From assembly GCA_963843365.1 (NCBI GenBank), contig CAWJKG010000002.1, positions 558,001 through 622,000 of the forward strand: DNA of 64,000 nucleotides, given 5' to 3'. The notes under the pieces were generated by a model. It ran no database searches. It was not told where the DNA came from and was given only the letters and a program-made list of their open reading frames with translations. Numbering within the stretch: the first letter of the stretch is position 1; every line of letters begins with the position of its first letter. Source of the DNA: Bog-473 sp963843365. GTDB lineage: Bacteria > Actinomycetota > Acidimicrobiia > Acidimicrobiales > RAAP-2. Both the position numbers and the translations under genes were made by a program. Shown piece after piece: positions 9,777-19,800 of the stretch.

Positions 9777-10010
9777 TTACCTCGCCCGCCCCGACGCTCG
9801 AACTATGCCACGCACCTCGGTGATGATTTGAGCGAGTCGGGGAACCGGCACAGCATTGTCGGTCCCCGCGAATGTCGCATCGTCGGAGATCCGCTTCTGC
9901 CCCGGCGGAGGCTGGCGCTCCCCGCTGATACTCGCCAATTTCACCTTGCGAGCATACAGAAGAGGCTCGTCTGGTGCAGACGGTTCGCAAAGAGGCCGGG
10001 GGTCCAACAT
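9777..10010 (-). CDS. Small hypothetical protein
   Basis: A 77-residue open frame whose stop lies three bases before the downstream methyltransferase start, the spacing expected inside an operon. The frame stays open upstream to 10055 but without a good start codon, so it may be the 3' remnant of a longer gene. No domain is recognised; the composition is rich in Pro and Arg. It is listed because of its position only. Confidence 0.25.
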   Translation of the reverse strand: MLDPRPLCEPSAPDEPLLYARKVKLASISGERQPPPGQKRISDDATFAGTDNAVPVPRLAQIITEVRGIVRASGRAR

Positions 10011-10188
10011 GCGCCTCTCGGACCAGAAGATGGACGTGGTCCGCTCGCGAATGAGTCACGTTCCCGGTTCGCTGGGCGGACTTCGGCTGATCCGATGAAT
10101 CATGACATCGCCACCAACCGCTCGGATTGACTTGCATCCCGGCAATCCGCTTCAGCGATTCTTCGGTCGCCTCTGTTACGTTGCCGCC

Positions 10189-10719
10189 ATGCGGGCCCCA
10201 GGTCGCAGGCTCAGGCGCGTCGTCTTGGTGATGGGCTTGGCCTTTGTCATCTTTTTGATCGCGACCGCTCGACTATTTGTATGGCCACCGAGTGATGCTC
10301 CATCGCACGTCGACGCAATCGTGGCTCTCGGGGGTGATCCTGGTCGAGATCGAATGAAGTTCGCTTTTACACTGGCCAGAGCGAGCTATGCATCAATAGT
10401 CGTCATTTCACTTGGAGGCGACCCGGAGGTGCATTGTCCACGCACTCCGAAGGGACTGGAGGTGATCTGCTTCCGCCCTAACCCAGTCAATACGCGGGGA
10501 GAGGCCGAATTCGTGGCGAGGCTCGCCGCCCAGCGACATTGGAAACGGATCATTGTGATCCCAGACCGCACGCAGACGACGCGAGCTCGGCTCCTCTTTA
10601 AGCGCTGCACCCGCATCAATATTGAGATGGTGCCGGTGCAAGAGTCAGAGCTTGTCGTCGGTGTGGCATACGAATGGGGAGCACTGATCAAAGCATTGGT
10701 TTTCAACCGATCGTGCTAG
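10189..10719 (+). CDS. DUF218 / YdcF-SanA-like membrane-anchored protein
   Basis: About 176 residues from the ATG at 10189; an in-frame ATG at 10102 would add 29 residues before the basic cluster. The N-terminus has 'RRLRR' followed by one membrane segment, 'VVLVMGLAFVIFLIATA'. The DUF218 fold begins at 'DAIVALGGDPGRDRM' and continues with 'SIVVISLGG', 'NTRGEAEFVARL' and 'RIIVIPDRTQTTRARLLF'. These are the conserved features of the SanA/ElyC/YdcF group, which influences envelope integrity and peptidoglycan or lipid-carrier metabolism; the biochemical reaction is unsettled. It sits between glycan genes, consistent with an envelope role. Confidence 0.8.
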   Translation: MRAPGRRLRRVVLVMGLAFVIFLIATARLFVWPPSDAPSHVDAIVALGGDPGRDRMKFAFTLARASYASIVVISLGGDPEVHCPRTPKGLEVICFRPNPVNTRGEAEFVARLAAQRHWKRIIVIPDRTQTTRARLLFKRCTRINIEMVPVQESELVVGVAYEWGALIKALVFNRSC

Positions 10720-10892
10720 GCATGTCGGTAGTGGCTGATGTTTCCTGGTCTCCAGAAGAATAGGGGGCATCGGAATGGACCCGAGGAGGGGAGGGGCACA
10801 TCGGTTCGGTGCGGAGTGCAGGCCGGTAAGTCGTATCCCACGAGGCGCTGGCGAGGGAGCCGCTGCGAGCCGCCAATTGCTACTCTTTACCA

Positions 10893-11705
10893 ATGCTTTA
10901 TGTGGCCACGGTCCACTTTCAAACGCCAAAGTGGATTGATGTGCAGCAGAGCTACCTGCATCGACACATCGGCGAACCTTTCAAGACGTTCGCCGTACTC
11001 GATGGGATCGACGAGGAGTACGACTCGCGTTTTCATTGCCTCGTTCCAGCGAAGGGCTCCCACGAGGGACGCCTTAACCTCCTCGCTGCGGAGATTTCAG
11101 CCGTTGCAGATCCCGATGATGTGATTCTGTTTCTCGACGGGGATGCGTTCCCCGTAGCTGACCCTATGCCCGCGATCCGTCGCGCTTTGGCGTCGACGGC
11201 GCTCATCGCCATCCGTCGGAACGAGAACCAGGGAGACAGGCAACCCCACCCGAGCTTCTGCGCAGTTACCGTCCGAGAATGGAATCGCCTCCATGGTGAT
11301 TGGTCCGCCGGCTATGTGTGGGCCAGCGACACCGGAGTCCCGACCAGCGACGTTGGTGGCAACCTCCTGGGCGTCTTGGAACGAGAGAATGTTCTCTGGA
11401 CACCTCTGGTGCGTACGAACAAACGAAACGATCATCCCGTCTGGTTTGGAGTGTACGGAGACATCGTTTACCACCATGGCTCCGGATTCCGGCGACCCTT
11501 CGCCAGAGCCGACATGGGCACCAGTCCAACGGCGATTCGTGGCGAAAGGATCCCAATCCTCGGAGAGATCATCGGGAGGCAGAACGCCCGCCGACACCGC
11601 AAGTGGCTGGAGGAACTGCAGCTCCGCAACGAGCGACTCGGCGAGGAGTGGTTCCAGTTGCTCCGGCGCGATCCGAATTTCTACCTGCGACTCATCGCTC
11701 CCTAG
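10893..11705 (+). CDS. Glycosyltransferase-like protein with DxD motif
   Basis: 270 residues from an ATG at 10893. The N-terminal half has alternating strands and helices with 'DVILFLDGDAFPV' near residues 77-88, giving a DxD metal/nucleotide-sugar site (Asp82-Asp84). 'TDVGGNLL'-like and 'YHHGSGFRRP' segments follow; a His-Gly pair after the DxD is common in GT-A folds. The C-terminal 40 residues are helical and charged. No Rossmann-type SAM motif is present. The exact CAZy family cannot be named by eye. It has no membrane segments, so it probably acts at the cytoplasmic face on nucleotide-sugar donors. Confidence 0.6.
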   Translation: MLYVATVHFQTPKWIDVQQSYLHRHIGEPFKTFAVLDGIDEEYDSRFHCLVPAKGSHEGRLNLLAAEISAVADPDDVILFLDGDAFPVADPMPAIRRALASTALIAIRRNENQGDRQPHPSFCAVTVREWNRLHGDWSAGYVWASDTGVPTSDVGGNLLGVLERENVLWTPLVRTNKRNDHPVWFGVYGDIVYHHGSGFRRPFARADMGTSPTAIRGERIPILGEIIGRQNARRHRKWLEELQLRNERLGEEWFQLLRRDPNFYLRLIAP

Positions 11706-11912
11706 AGCACAATCGGAGTTCCGCAGTTTTCGTACCGTGTGCGTAATTCTGCCGTGTCCCGTCGACCAAAGTCTGAGGCACCTTCCACGAGCTGGGCATG
11801 ACCGCAAGGGCACCAAGTTTCCTGCTCACTCAAGTAAATTGAGCCGTGCCTGCTGGTTGAATCGCAGCCAGACACGGGACATCGTCAGCCCGGTTTGTTA
11901 CACTCCGCCGGC

Positions 11913-12218
11913 ATGAAATGGGTAGCGGTCATTGTTCTCGCGGTGATTGGTGTCTTGGCGGCGATTGTGGCCATCGAGTACTTCACAGTCCAGATTCACT
12001 CGTTGCCGAGCTTCATCCCGGGCCATCGTCCCGTGTATGGGCACTACCACAAGCGAGGAGCAGTTGCCGCCTTGATCGCCATCCTGGCTTTCGTCGGCGC
12101 TGGAGTGTTGGTAGCGCGTATCCGCCGTGCAGAGGCGGGGCCGGCGGTGGCCTCTGGGTCGGCCGCCGATCAGTTGGCCGCGAAACCCCCGACGACACCC
12201 GAAGAACCCTCAGCCTGA
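11913..12218 (+). CDS. Small two-helix membrane protein, hypothetical
   Basis: About 101 residues from the ATG at 11913; six further residues are possible with the upstream ATG at 11895. Two hydrophobic segments are visible, 'WVAVIVLAVIGVLAAIVAI' at residues 3-21 and 'AVAALIAILAFVGAGVLVA' near 50-68. They are separated by a short loop with 'HRPVYGHYHKRG'. The tail is rich in Ala, Pro and Thr. No family is recognised. It is convergent with the GT2 gene ending at 12323. Confidence 0.55.
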   Translation: MKWVAVIVLAVIGVLAAIVAIEYFTVQIHSLPSFIPGHRPVYGHYHKRGAVAALIAILAFVGAGVLVARIRRAEAGPAVASGSAADQLAAKPPTTPEEPSA

Positions 12219-12322
12219 TTAGCCCCGGGTTACGAGTTGGTCGGGCGGGCACGCGCGCTGCCGTCCCCCCCTTTGAGAAAGCCCTGGCAACCGTGTAGGG
12301 GTGCTCGCGCTTGTTGTGACGT

Positions 12323-13210
12323 TCAGTCCGAAGAGAGGTCACGCTCTTGCATCGAGCTCACGGGATACCGGATACCGAGGCGACCAAAAGCTCCGTCGAA
12401 GAGCCCGCGTGCGATAGCCCACCAACACTGAAGACGGTCGTTCTGCGGTCGGAAGATTGCTCGGCCCAGCAGCTTGGTGACGTTCCGCGGATAACGGCCC
12501 ACCCTGTGCATGATGTGGAGGTGGTAGTAGAGCATGTTCCGAGCCTCGTAGTAGTACTTCCAGAGCGGCATGGTTCCGCCCTGGCGGATGGCGTCATGGT
12601 GGACAACTGCTTCTTCGATGACGCGTCGTTCGAATCCCGCTTGAGGAATCCGCCAATGGCAGTATTCAGTGTCTTCAGCCCACCAGAAGAGTTCCGCTCT
12701 CGGTAGCCCAACTGCCTCCACAATCTCACGGGCGATCATGAACCCACACCAAGAACCCCACCGGCCCACCGCTCCGTCAGGTTGAATCGACACGGGTACA
12801 ACAAAGGTTCGACTGGGATCTTCGTCCCGCGCCATCAGCAAGGTGCCCAGGCATTCGGGCTCGGGCACGATGTCGTCGTCCATGATCCACGCGTCGCTGA
12901 GGTCGGATGAGAGGAAATCGCGCAGCGCAATGGCCCACCCTCCGGCAGGTCCCAGATTGGCCTCGGATCGAATGATTCGGACTGGCACGCCGATCGGTGG
13001 GAGTGCACCTGGCTGAATCGGCGGATTGCTTGCGTTGTCGACGACGACGACCTCCTGCGGAAGGTGTGTCTGCGCCGCAATGGCACTGAGGCAACGGGCT
13101 AGCGACTGGGGCGCGTTGTGGCTGAGCACGAGGGCCGCGACCCGGCGCCCGCGATCGATTTTCTCACCCGTGCTCAGCTGGGCGATTCCGGGATCCTGCA
13201 AGCTGGACAA
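12323..13210 (-). CDS. Family 2 glycosyltransferase (GlfT/rhamnosyltransferase-like)
   Basis: 295 residues. 'VAALVLSHNAPQSLARCL' near residue 24 and 'EVVVVDNASNP' near 53 form the nucleotide-binding start of a GT-A fold. 'WIMDDDIVPEPE' at 109-120 carries the metal-binding Asp triad. 'FFWWAEDTEY'-like residues around 175-183 match the acceptor/catalytic Asp segment of GT2 galactofuranosyl- and rhamnosyltransferases. Such enzymes use UDP-Galf or dTDP-Rha to build cell-wall arabinogalactan linkers or O-antigens. No membrane helix is present. It is transcribed away from the methyltransferase at 13316, with about 100 bases between the starts. Confidence 0.85.
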   Translation of the reverse strand: MSSLQDPGIAQLSTGEKIDRGRRVAALVLSHNAPQSLARCLSAIAAQTHLPQEVVVVDNASNPPIQPGALPPIGVPVRIIRSEANLGPAGGWAIALRDFLSSDLSDAWIMDDDIVPEPECLGTLLMARDEDPSRTFVVPVSIQPDGAVGRWGSWCGFMIAREIVEAVGLPRAELFWWAEDTEYCHWRIPQAGFERRVIEEAVVHHDAIRQGGTMPLWKYYYEARNMLYYHLHIMHRVGRYPRNVTKLLGRAIFRPQNDRLQCWWAIARGLFDGAFGRLGIRYPVSSMQERDLSSD

Positions 13211-13315
13211 GGCGCAGATGCTACCGGGGAAGTCTCCTCGCCGTGGACCGTGCCTGACTGCCGGTACTAACGTCCCGGGGGCATCACTGCGTGGTCGTGT
13301 GGCGCGGTTTGCAAA

Positions 13316-14041
13316 ATGACAAGGTGGTGGACGGTGAGTTTTTCGATGAATCGATTGAATACAGCGGTCAAATCGACGGAGGGCTCAAGCACGGGCCATT
13401 TCCTCCAGCCGAGGTGGGGTGACGGGCCATGGGGCGAAGGCTCTCTGCGTGATCGCTTCGAGGTCGTAAGGCCACTGATCCGTGGGGAGTCGTTGCTCGA
13501 TATCGGTTGTGCGTCTCGCTTTGGGCGTCCCGACTGGCTCCACGGGCTTCTCTGCCAGGAAGTCTCCGATGTCGTCGGGATCGACATCAACGCCGCCACT
13601 ATCGAATCGTTGAAGTCCGAGGGCTACGACGCAAAAATAGGAGATGCCCGCAATTTCGACTTGGATCGCACATTCGACGTGGTCTTTGCCGGAGAACTCA
13701 TTGAGCATCTCGACGATGTACGCGGGTTCCTCGGGAGCGTCCGTCGACATCTGAATCCCGGTGGTCGGTTAGTCCTGACGACACCAAACGCATTCTATGT
13801 CGGCAACTTTGTGTATCGCTTCGGGGGTCATGGAAACGTGCACCCTCAGCACACGTGTTGGTACTGCGAGGACACCCTGCGGCAGGTCCTGGCCGCCGAC
13901 GGATTCGGAACCGCGGACATCACTTTCACGGGTCACACGAGTCCAACGACAGCCCGCAAACTAGCGACGTTCACAGTGCAACATACGCTCCCGCCCAGGC
14001 TGGCGTATGACACCATTATCGCCGTTGCCACTGCGGATTGA
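13316..14041 (+). CDS. Class I SAM-dependent methyltransferase (UbiG/Methyltransf_11-like)
   Basis: 241 residues; an internal Met at 13346 is an alternative start. Motif I 'LLDIGCASRFG' lies near residues 60-70, followed by 'VVGIDINAATIESL', 'FDVVFAGELIEHLDD' and 'LNPGGRLVLTTPN'. These are the ordered motifs of UbiG-type methyltransferases. 'VHPQHTCWYCEDTLRQVL' after the core resembles the substrate-lid region seen in sugar and lipid methyltransferases. It lies between a GT2 gene and a decayed methyltransferase on the opposite strand, so glycan methylation is plausible but unproven. Confidence 0.85.
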   Translation: MTRWWTVSFSMNRLNTAVKSTEGSSTGHFLQPRWGDGPWGEGSLRDRFEVVRPLIRGESLLDIGCASRFGRPDWLHGLLCQEVSDVVGIDINAATIESLKSEGYDAKIGDARNFDLDRTFDVVFAGELIEHLDDVRGFLGSVRRHLNPGGRLVLTTPNAFYVGNFVYRFGGHGNVHPQHTCWYCEDTLRQVLAADGFGTADITFTGHTSPTTARKLATFTVQHTLPPRLAYDTIIAVATAD

Positions 14042-14189
14042 GTACCACTCGGTCGAACAACTCGAACGCGCGGTCCGCGATGTTCGTCCGTCCGCCAGGT
14101 TATTGGGTGCGAGCAGGCAGGGAATCGTAAAGCGGGGCAGATCGACGAATGGCCCGTGCCTCGACGCGAAAGAGTCGGTTTTTCACGAC

Positions 14190-14936
14190 TTGATTTGGAC
14201 GGTCCCACCTTGAACCCGGACGCGTCACTACAGAAAAACAGTCGAGGAGAAGGACCCCTCCCTCCCAAATTGATGAGTTCTTGACCCATGCAGTGCAAGC
14301 CTGCCTTGTCGCAGAGGTCCGCGAATCCGGCAGCGGTCACACTTGGAGCACGCCGGTGTTTGCCACGGTAGGTCCCCGATCGTAAGAGACCGGCCCGGGC
14401 CAAAGACGGCAGTCGGTCGAAGGAGTCTTGCAGCGGCGCGAGGACAGCGGGTCGAGCGTTCGTAGGCGCCGAAATTCGAGTGATGGAGGAATGCCACTCC
14501 GTCAGGCTTCAAGACGCGAGCCAGTTCACTGAGGTATCTGGCGAGCGTGTCGGCCTCGACGAGAACCAGCGAGTCGAAACTGAAGGCGAAATCGATGGAT
14601 GTGTCCCCCACCATGGGTAACGAGTGCCCGTCGTTCACCTCAAAGCGCGCTCGGGAACTATCGGAGAATCGCCGCGCGACACGCCTCAATGCATTTTGGC
14701 GTCACGTCCACGGCAACAAGCGTCTCGCAATACTCGAGGAGGAACTGGGTCCATCGACCGAATCCGGGAGCGATCTCAAGGATGGTCGGTACCGGAATGA
14801 ACTGCTGAATGCGGGGTAGGATGCTCCTATACCACTGCCCCCGAGCGCTGCCCCACGGCCGCGACCACGGATCGCCGGCATAGCGCCAGTCATGTCCCTT
14901 GTTCCACCAGTCGAGGTTCTCCTCGATGCTCGGCAT
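14190..14936 (-). pseudogene. SAM-dependent methyltransferase, at least two frameshifts
   Basis: Three frames together spell one methyltransferase. The first starts at 14936 with 'MPSIEENLDWWNKGHDW' and includes 'ILEIAPGFGRWTQFLL' (motif I) and 'LVAVDVTPKCIEACRA'. The second continues with 'RFEVNDGHSLPMV', 'SFDSLVLVEAD' and 'VLKPDGVAFLHHSNFG'. The third gives 'SVTAAGFADLCDKAGL' and ends near 14190. Removing one G in the CGCGCGGCG stretch near 14675 restores 'CRARFSDSS' and joins frames one and two; the second break is near 14400. The gene is therefore either inactive or affected by base-calling errors. The adjacent glycosyltransferase at 15253 is also broken. The family appears to be sugar or small-molecule methyltransferases. 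Confidence 0.7.
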
Positions 14937-15252
14937 CCCATCCCTCCTGGTGCGGTCCCGTGGCCTCCTGGCAGACACATTACCCTCGGCCTTGATCGAA
15001 ACTTCGCAGATTTCTCGATCGCGCCACGAGGTAGGCCTTGCGGTTCGGGTACGCGACAGACCGAGGTCACATCGATGTCTCGAGCCTCGTGGAACAGTCC
15101 TTGATGATGTAGGTAGGAAAGCACAAGCTCGTGCCAAGTAAGAATGCTGTGGTGCTGGCAGGTCCGATGGTGAATTTGCGTCAAACAAGACGGTTGGAGG
15201 CACGCCGAGTCCGCTGCCGTCCGCGACGGACTTGTCCCATGTGGAGCGGACT

Positions 15253-16525
15253 GTGAGTGCTGTCGTCACCCGTCCCCGGATCGCTCTGATAGAGATATTC
15301 GCAAACGGTGCGGCGGGCCATTGGGGAGACAATCTGGTGCGACTCTGCAGCGGAGCAACTGCAGCCGGATATGACCCCGTCGCTGTAGCGGTGCGTGGAC
15401 TACACCCCCAGGTTCGTCCTTCCCTTTCGGCAACAGGGGCCATGATCGTCGTTCGACCGGTGGGACTCATGGCCTTGGCATCGCTATGGATGTCCAGAAT
15501 CCTCAGGCCACTACATGGTCTGGTCTCTCGGATGGCCGGCAGCTCAGAGCTCCCCGCTCAGGTGCGCTATGTCTCCCGGTGCTTGGAGGAGGTCGCGGCC
15601 TTGCGCACAGCGACCCGCGTGGTTGGGACCAGACGTCGATGCGGTTGTCATCTTGACAGCGAGCCAAGGTCTAGCCGCCACTGCGGCTGGACTCTCGAAC
15701 ACTCCGCACGTGCGTTTCGTTCACTACGAAGGGGCTCCAGAGGGAATGTGCCTACGTGCCGTCGAAAAGGTGTTTGCACAGAACGAGCAACGCATTGCCT
15801 TGATCGCCACCAATACGACGATCGAATCCACTACGAGGGAACGCCATCCGGGTCGTCGCTTAACGGTCCGCTCGTTCACTGTGGCCGATCCGACCATGCG
15901 CATAGGTGAAGACGAACGGGGACCAGCACGCCACGAGCTCGAAATAGTCGATACGGAATTTGTAATGGCGATGGTCGGCGGATGGTGGCCGTATCGCGAC
16001 ATGGAGACGGTGAAGCGCGGACTCGAACTTCTCGGTCGGCCGGTCACGCTCGTGGTTTGCGGTGTGCCCGTGAGACCCTCCGAGTTGGAACCCGCTGTCA
16101 GGCGTGGCGGCGGCAGAGTGGTGGATCTGGCCGGGGCGGTCACCGAGAACCAGCTTCGTCGAATCTACGCCGCCAGTGACGGTGCCCTCGTGACTCGCAC
16201 GCCAGGATGGCCCGAGGAGATCGGAACGCTCTTCGACGCGGCCAGATACGGAGTGCCGCTGGTCATGTCCGACCATGACCCGGACCTCTCGCACCGATTG
16301 GCGAATGAGCCATGGATTCGACTCTTTCGTGCCGGTGAACCGCTGGGTCTCGCCAGGGCGCTCGAGCGCTTCGCGGAGGATCCGCCACCCCGTCCCGACC
16401 GGCATGCCGCGGAGCGAATGGGCCTCAGTTCGGCACCCGACGCCATTGTTGCGTTCAGCCGGCTCGCCGCCGCCATGCCAACGCGACGCGGCGAGCCCAC
16501 CCCCGGAACGTCGCCGACTCGGTAG
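15253..16525 (+). CDS. GT4-like glycosyltransferase with one frameshift
   Basis: The first part, from the GTG at 15253 preceded by GGAGC, reads 'RPRIALIEIFANGAAGHWGDN' and 'LVRLCSGATAAGYDPVAVAV' up to about 15625. The rest is one frame further on and contains 'DAVVILTASQGLA', 'FVMAMVGGWWPYRDMETV', 'VTLVVCGVPV', 'NQLRRIYAASDGALVTRT' and 'LFDAARYGVPLVMSD'. The order is that of a GT-B glycosyltransferase: N-terminal Rossmann domain, hinge, then nucleotide-sugar-binding C-terminal domain. A single base change near 15630 ('GCGTGGTTGGGACC') would join them into about 424 residues. Whether the shift is real cannot be decided here. Confidence 0.65.
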
Positions 16526-16804
16526 GGACGAGGGTTTCTGAAGCAGAGTTGTGCGTGCCTTGCGCAGAAATCCGTCTGTTTTCCTCGTTTCGATCCCCGG
16601 GAGCAGCGTTCCGACGGGCTCCTCAGCCCAGTCCGCTTCGTGAAATCCCAGTTCAGAGGCGATTTCTCCCGCGCCGGCCCCCACTGAAGCCCGCAGACCT
16701 GCCATCGGGGCCGCGCTAGTGCCGGACCCCAATGATTTGTCATACTCTTCTTCCCTTTGGCGCCGAACGGGGGTTTGGGGGGGACCGCCTTAAGAGGAGC
16801 ATTC

Positions 16805-19800
16805 ATGAGCACGCATGTGTCCAGCCGACTGAGCGACCGGGACGGTCGCAGGGTTTGGTCAGCTGACCTTGGAACCCCCGCTCGCTGGTCAGGGCAGCGG
16901 GCCTGGACAGTGGCGGGGCTTCCTTTAGCCCTCCTCCTGGCCTTTTCGGCCCTCTTCGTCGGCAGGAGTCGCCGTCTCAGCCCCGCCGGCCGGTGCGGCG
17001 ATTTCCGCTCCAACTGCCGCCTCAACCGGTAACCCAAACCCAGCCTGGTCTCAACTTGCCGCGACTACATCGCACACGTGGTCCTCGGCGGGCCTAGCGG
17101 TCAACTTTGCGGCGAGCGGAGGGCTGAGCGTCTCCAACCGGAACAATCAGAGTTCGAGCTGGTCCCTGGCCCCCACCGGCCTGGGACGTGTGCAGGTCGA
17201 CCCTCTCCAGGGCGGGGCGGACGCGGCTGGATGCCGCGACGCGCACCTACGACAACGGGCAGCTTTCGATGTGGTATTCGGCCACAGCAACCGGCCTCGA
17301 GCAGGGCTTCACCCTGAACAGCGGCCCGCAGGGACGAGCGGAGAAGTGACGATCGGCATGACGTCAGCGGGTGGTCTCACGCCGGCGCTGACAAGCCCAA
17401 CCAGTCTGTCGCTTTCGGGACACAGCGGACAGCCGGAGCTGAACTATTCAGGGCTGAAGGTGACCGACGCCACGCACAAGGTGTTGCCCGCCCACTTGGA
17501 GACCTCGGGATCGAACATCCGAGATCGCGTTCAACGACCAGGGCGCCACCTACCCCGTCACGGTGGACCCCTACCTCGAGCTGGCCAGCCTGGTCCCACC
17601 GGCTACGGCCGAGGAGTTCGGGACAATCCATTGCGACCTCGTCGAACGGGACGGTCGCATTGGTGGGCGACCCTCTCGGGGGCGCCAAGAACACCGGCGC
17701 CGCGACCGTCTACACATTCGCCAACGGGTCGTGGTCTGCCGGAACGGCCCTGACTCCCCCAACGTCCACCGAGGACATTCGGGACCTCGGTCGCCCTGTC
17801 GGGCGCGGGGACGACGGCGCTCGTCGGCGACCCCGAGGGAGGTGCTGCGTTCAGCGGGACTGCGACCATCTACACCTTCAACGGGACCTCGTGGTCCGCA
17901 GGAACCGCGCTCGCGGATCCGGATCCTGCCGATGCGTTGGCGTTCGGCACCTCGGTGGCGCTCTCCAACGACGGCTCCACAGCACTGGTCGGCGATCCGG
18001 AGGGCGGATCGGTGAACGATTCGGTGAACGGGTCGTTGGGCCTCGGCGCCACCACTATCTTCAAGGCACCCTCGTGGACCGCTGTGCCATTGGCTCTCCC
18101 AGCTAGCTCGGCGGCGTTCGGCACTTCTGTGGCGCTCTCCAGCAACGGTTCGACCGCACTGGTCGGTGATCCCACCGGAGGGCCACCCGGGCACGGCATC
18201 GTGACCGCTTTCAGCGGGACATCGTGGGCAACCGAAGAGCTCCGTGCCGGCCCCCGGCCAGGCGAGGAAATTCGGAACTTCGGTGGCGATCTCCGGCAGC
18301 GGCACTACGGCACTCGTCGGCGATCCCACTGGGCGGCGGGGGGACCCCCGCTACCGGGGCTGCGACAGTTGAGACGTTAACCAGCGGTGCCTGGGCGGCG
18401 TCCGCATTGTTGACCCCGCCGAGCCCCCGGGCCGCATTCGGAACCTCGGTGTCTCTCAATGGAGCCGGAACCACGGCCCTAGTTGGGGACCCCACCGGCG
18501 GAGCGAGCGGAACGGGGACAGCCAGCATCTACACGCTGAGCGGCACGACGTGGTCCGGCGTCGACTCCTCTGAGCCGCTGCCATCGGAGCTGTGACCTAC
18601 GGCACTGCCGTCGTACTGTCCAACGACGGCTCGACCGCGCTGGTCGGGGACCCAGCCGGTGGGAACGGATTTGGGTGGGTCACCGTCTACACCACGAGCG
18701 GAAGCCCGGGACTCTGGAGTCTGGGAACGGCAGCCGACCCCCCGAGCACCTCAATCGTGTTCGGTAGTGCAGTCGCCCTGTCGGCGACGGGCTCGACTCT
18801 GCTGGCGGGAGATCCCGACGCAAACGACACCGGCGCTGCGTCCGTCTACACCTATAGCGGGACGTCGCTCTCCGCAGGGAGTGCGCTCACCCTCCCTGCT
18901 TCTGCCGGCGCGTTTGGCACGTCGCTCGCGGTTTCGTCGAGCGGGACGACGGCCATCGTCGGGGATCCCTGTAATACAATTTCGGCGCGGCGACCGTGTA
19001 CACGTACAACGGGACGACGTGGTCGCATGGCACCGCACTGACCCCGCCGGCACGGCCTACTCTTTCGGCACCTCGGTGGCGATATCCGCGAATGGGACAA
19101 CGGCGATCGTCGGGGATCCCGGGGGCGGCGTCAACGGCACCGGTGAAGCCACCGTCTTCACCTATGCCAACGGGTCGTGGTCCGCCGGGACATCTCTCAC
19201 GGCGGACCCGGCGACGGCGGCGTCAGACACATGCGACGCATCATTGTCGCCCGAGTTCGGCACATCGGTCGCGCTGTCCGGAGACGGGACGACGGCACTC
19301 GTCGGTGACCCAACCGGAGGGCACGGGAACCGGGGCGGTGACCGCGTACAGCTACTCCAACGGATCCTGGTCCGGTGGGACTGCACTTCCGACCCCGGCC
19401 GGTACGTCGGCGTTCGGGACTTCCGTCGCTCTGCCCTTCACCGGTGCCGCAGCAATCGTCGGTGACCCAACCGGAGGATCCGGCAAAGGCGCCGTGAACG
19501 TCTTCAGTCAGAGCGGCGGGTCGTGGTCCGACGGGACGGCTCTCGCCGCCCCGTCGGGCGCGTCGGCGTTCGGTACGTCGATCGCAATGTCCTCGAGCGG
19601 CATCAACGCGATCGTGGGTGACCCTCAGGGGACCCCGGAGAACCAATGCCTGCCGGGAACGGGCCCTGGCACCGCCACCATCTACAACTTCTCGGGAAGT
19701 ACGTGGTCTGCGGGAACTCACCTGACGCCGCCAGCCAACTCGTTGGCCTTCGGCACCTCGGTTGCACTCTCCGGCAACGGGACGACGGCGGCGGTGGGCG

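Noticed and set aside
14937..15470. Minus-strand extension upstream of the methyltransferase start
   Set aside because: The sequence before the Met at 14936 is Arg/Ser-rich without motifs, and the methyltransferase family begins near 'MPSIEEN'.
16540..16732. Minus-strand frame with protein-like text ('GAGEIASELGFHEADW')
   Set aside because: It is part of a longer shadow of the glycosyltransferase gene, has no ribosome site and no known domain. It could be a gene remnant, but support is too weak.
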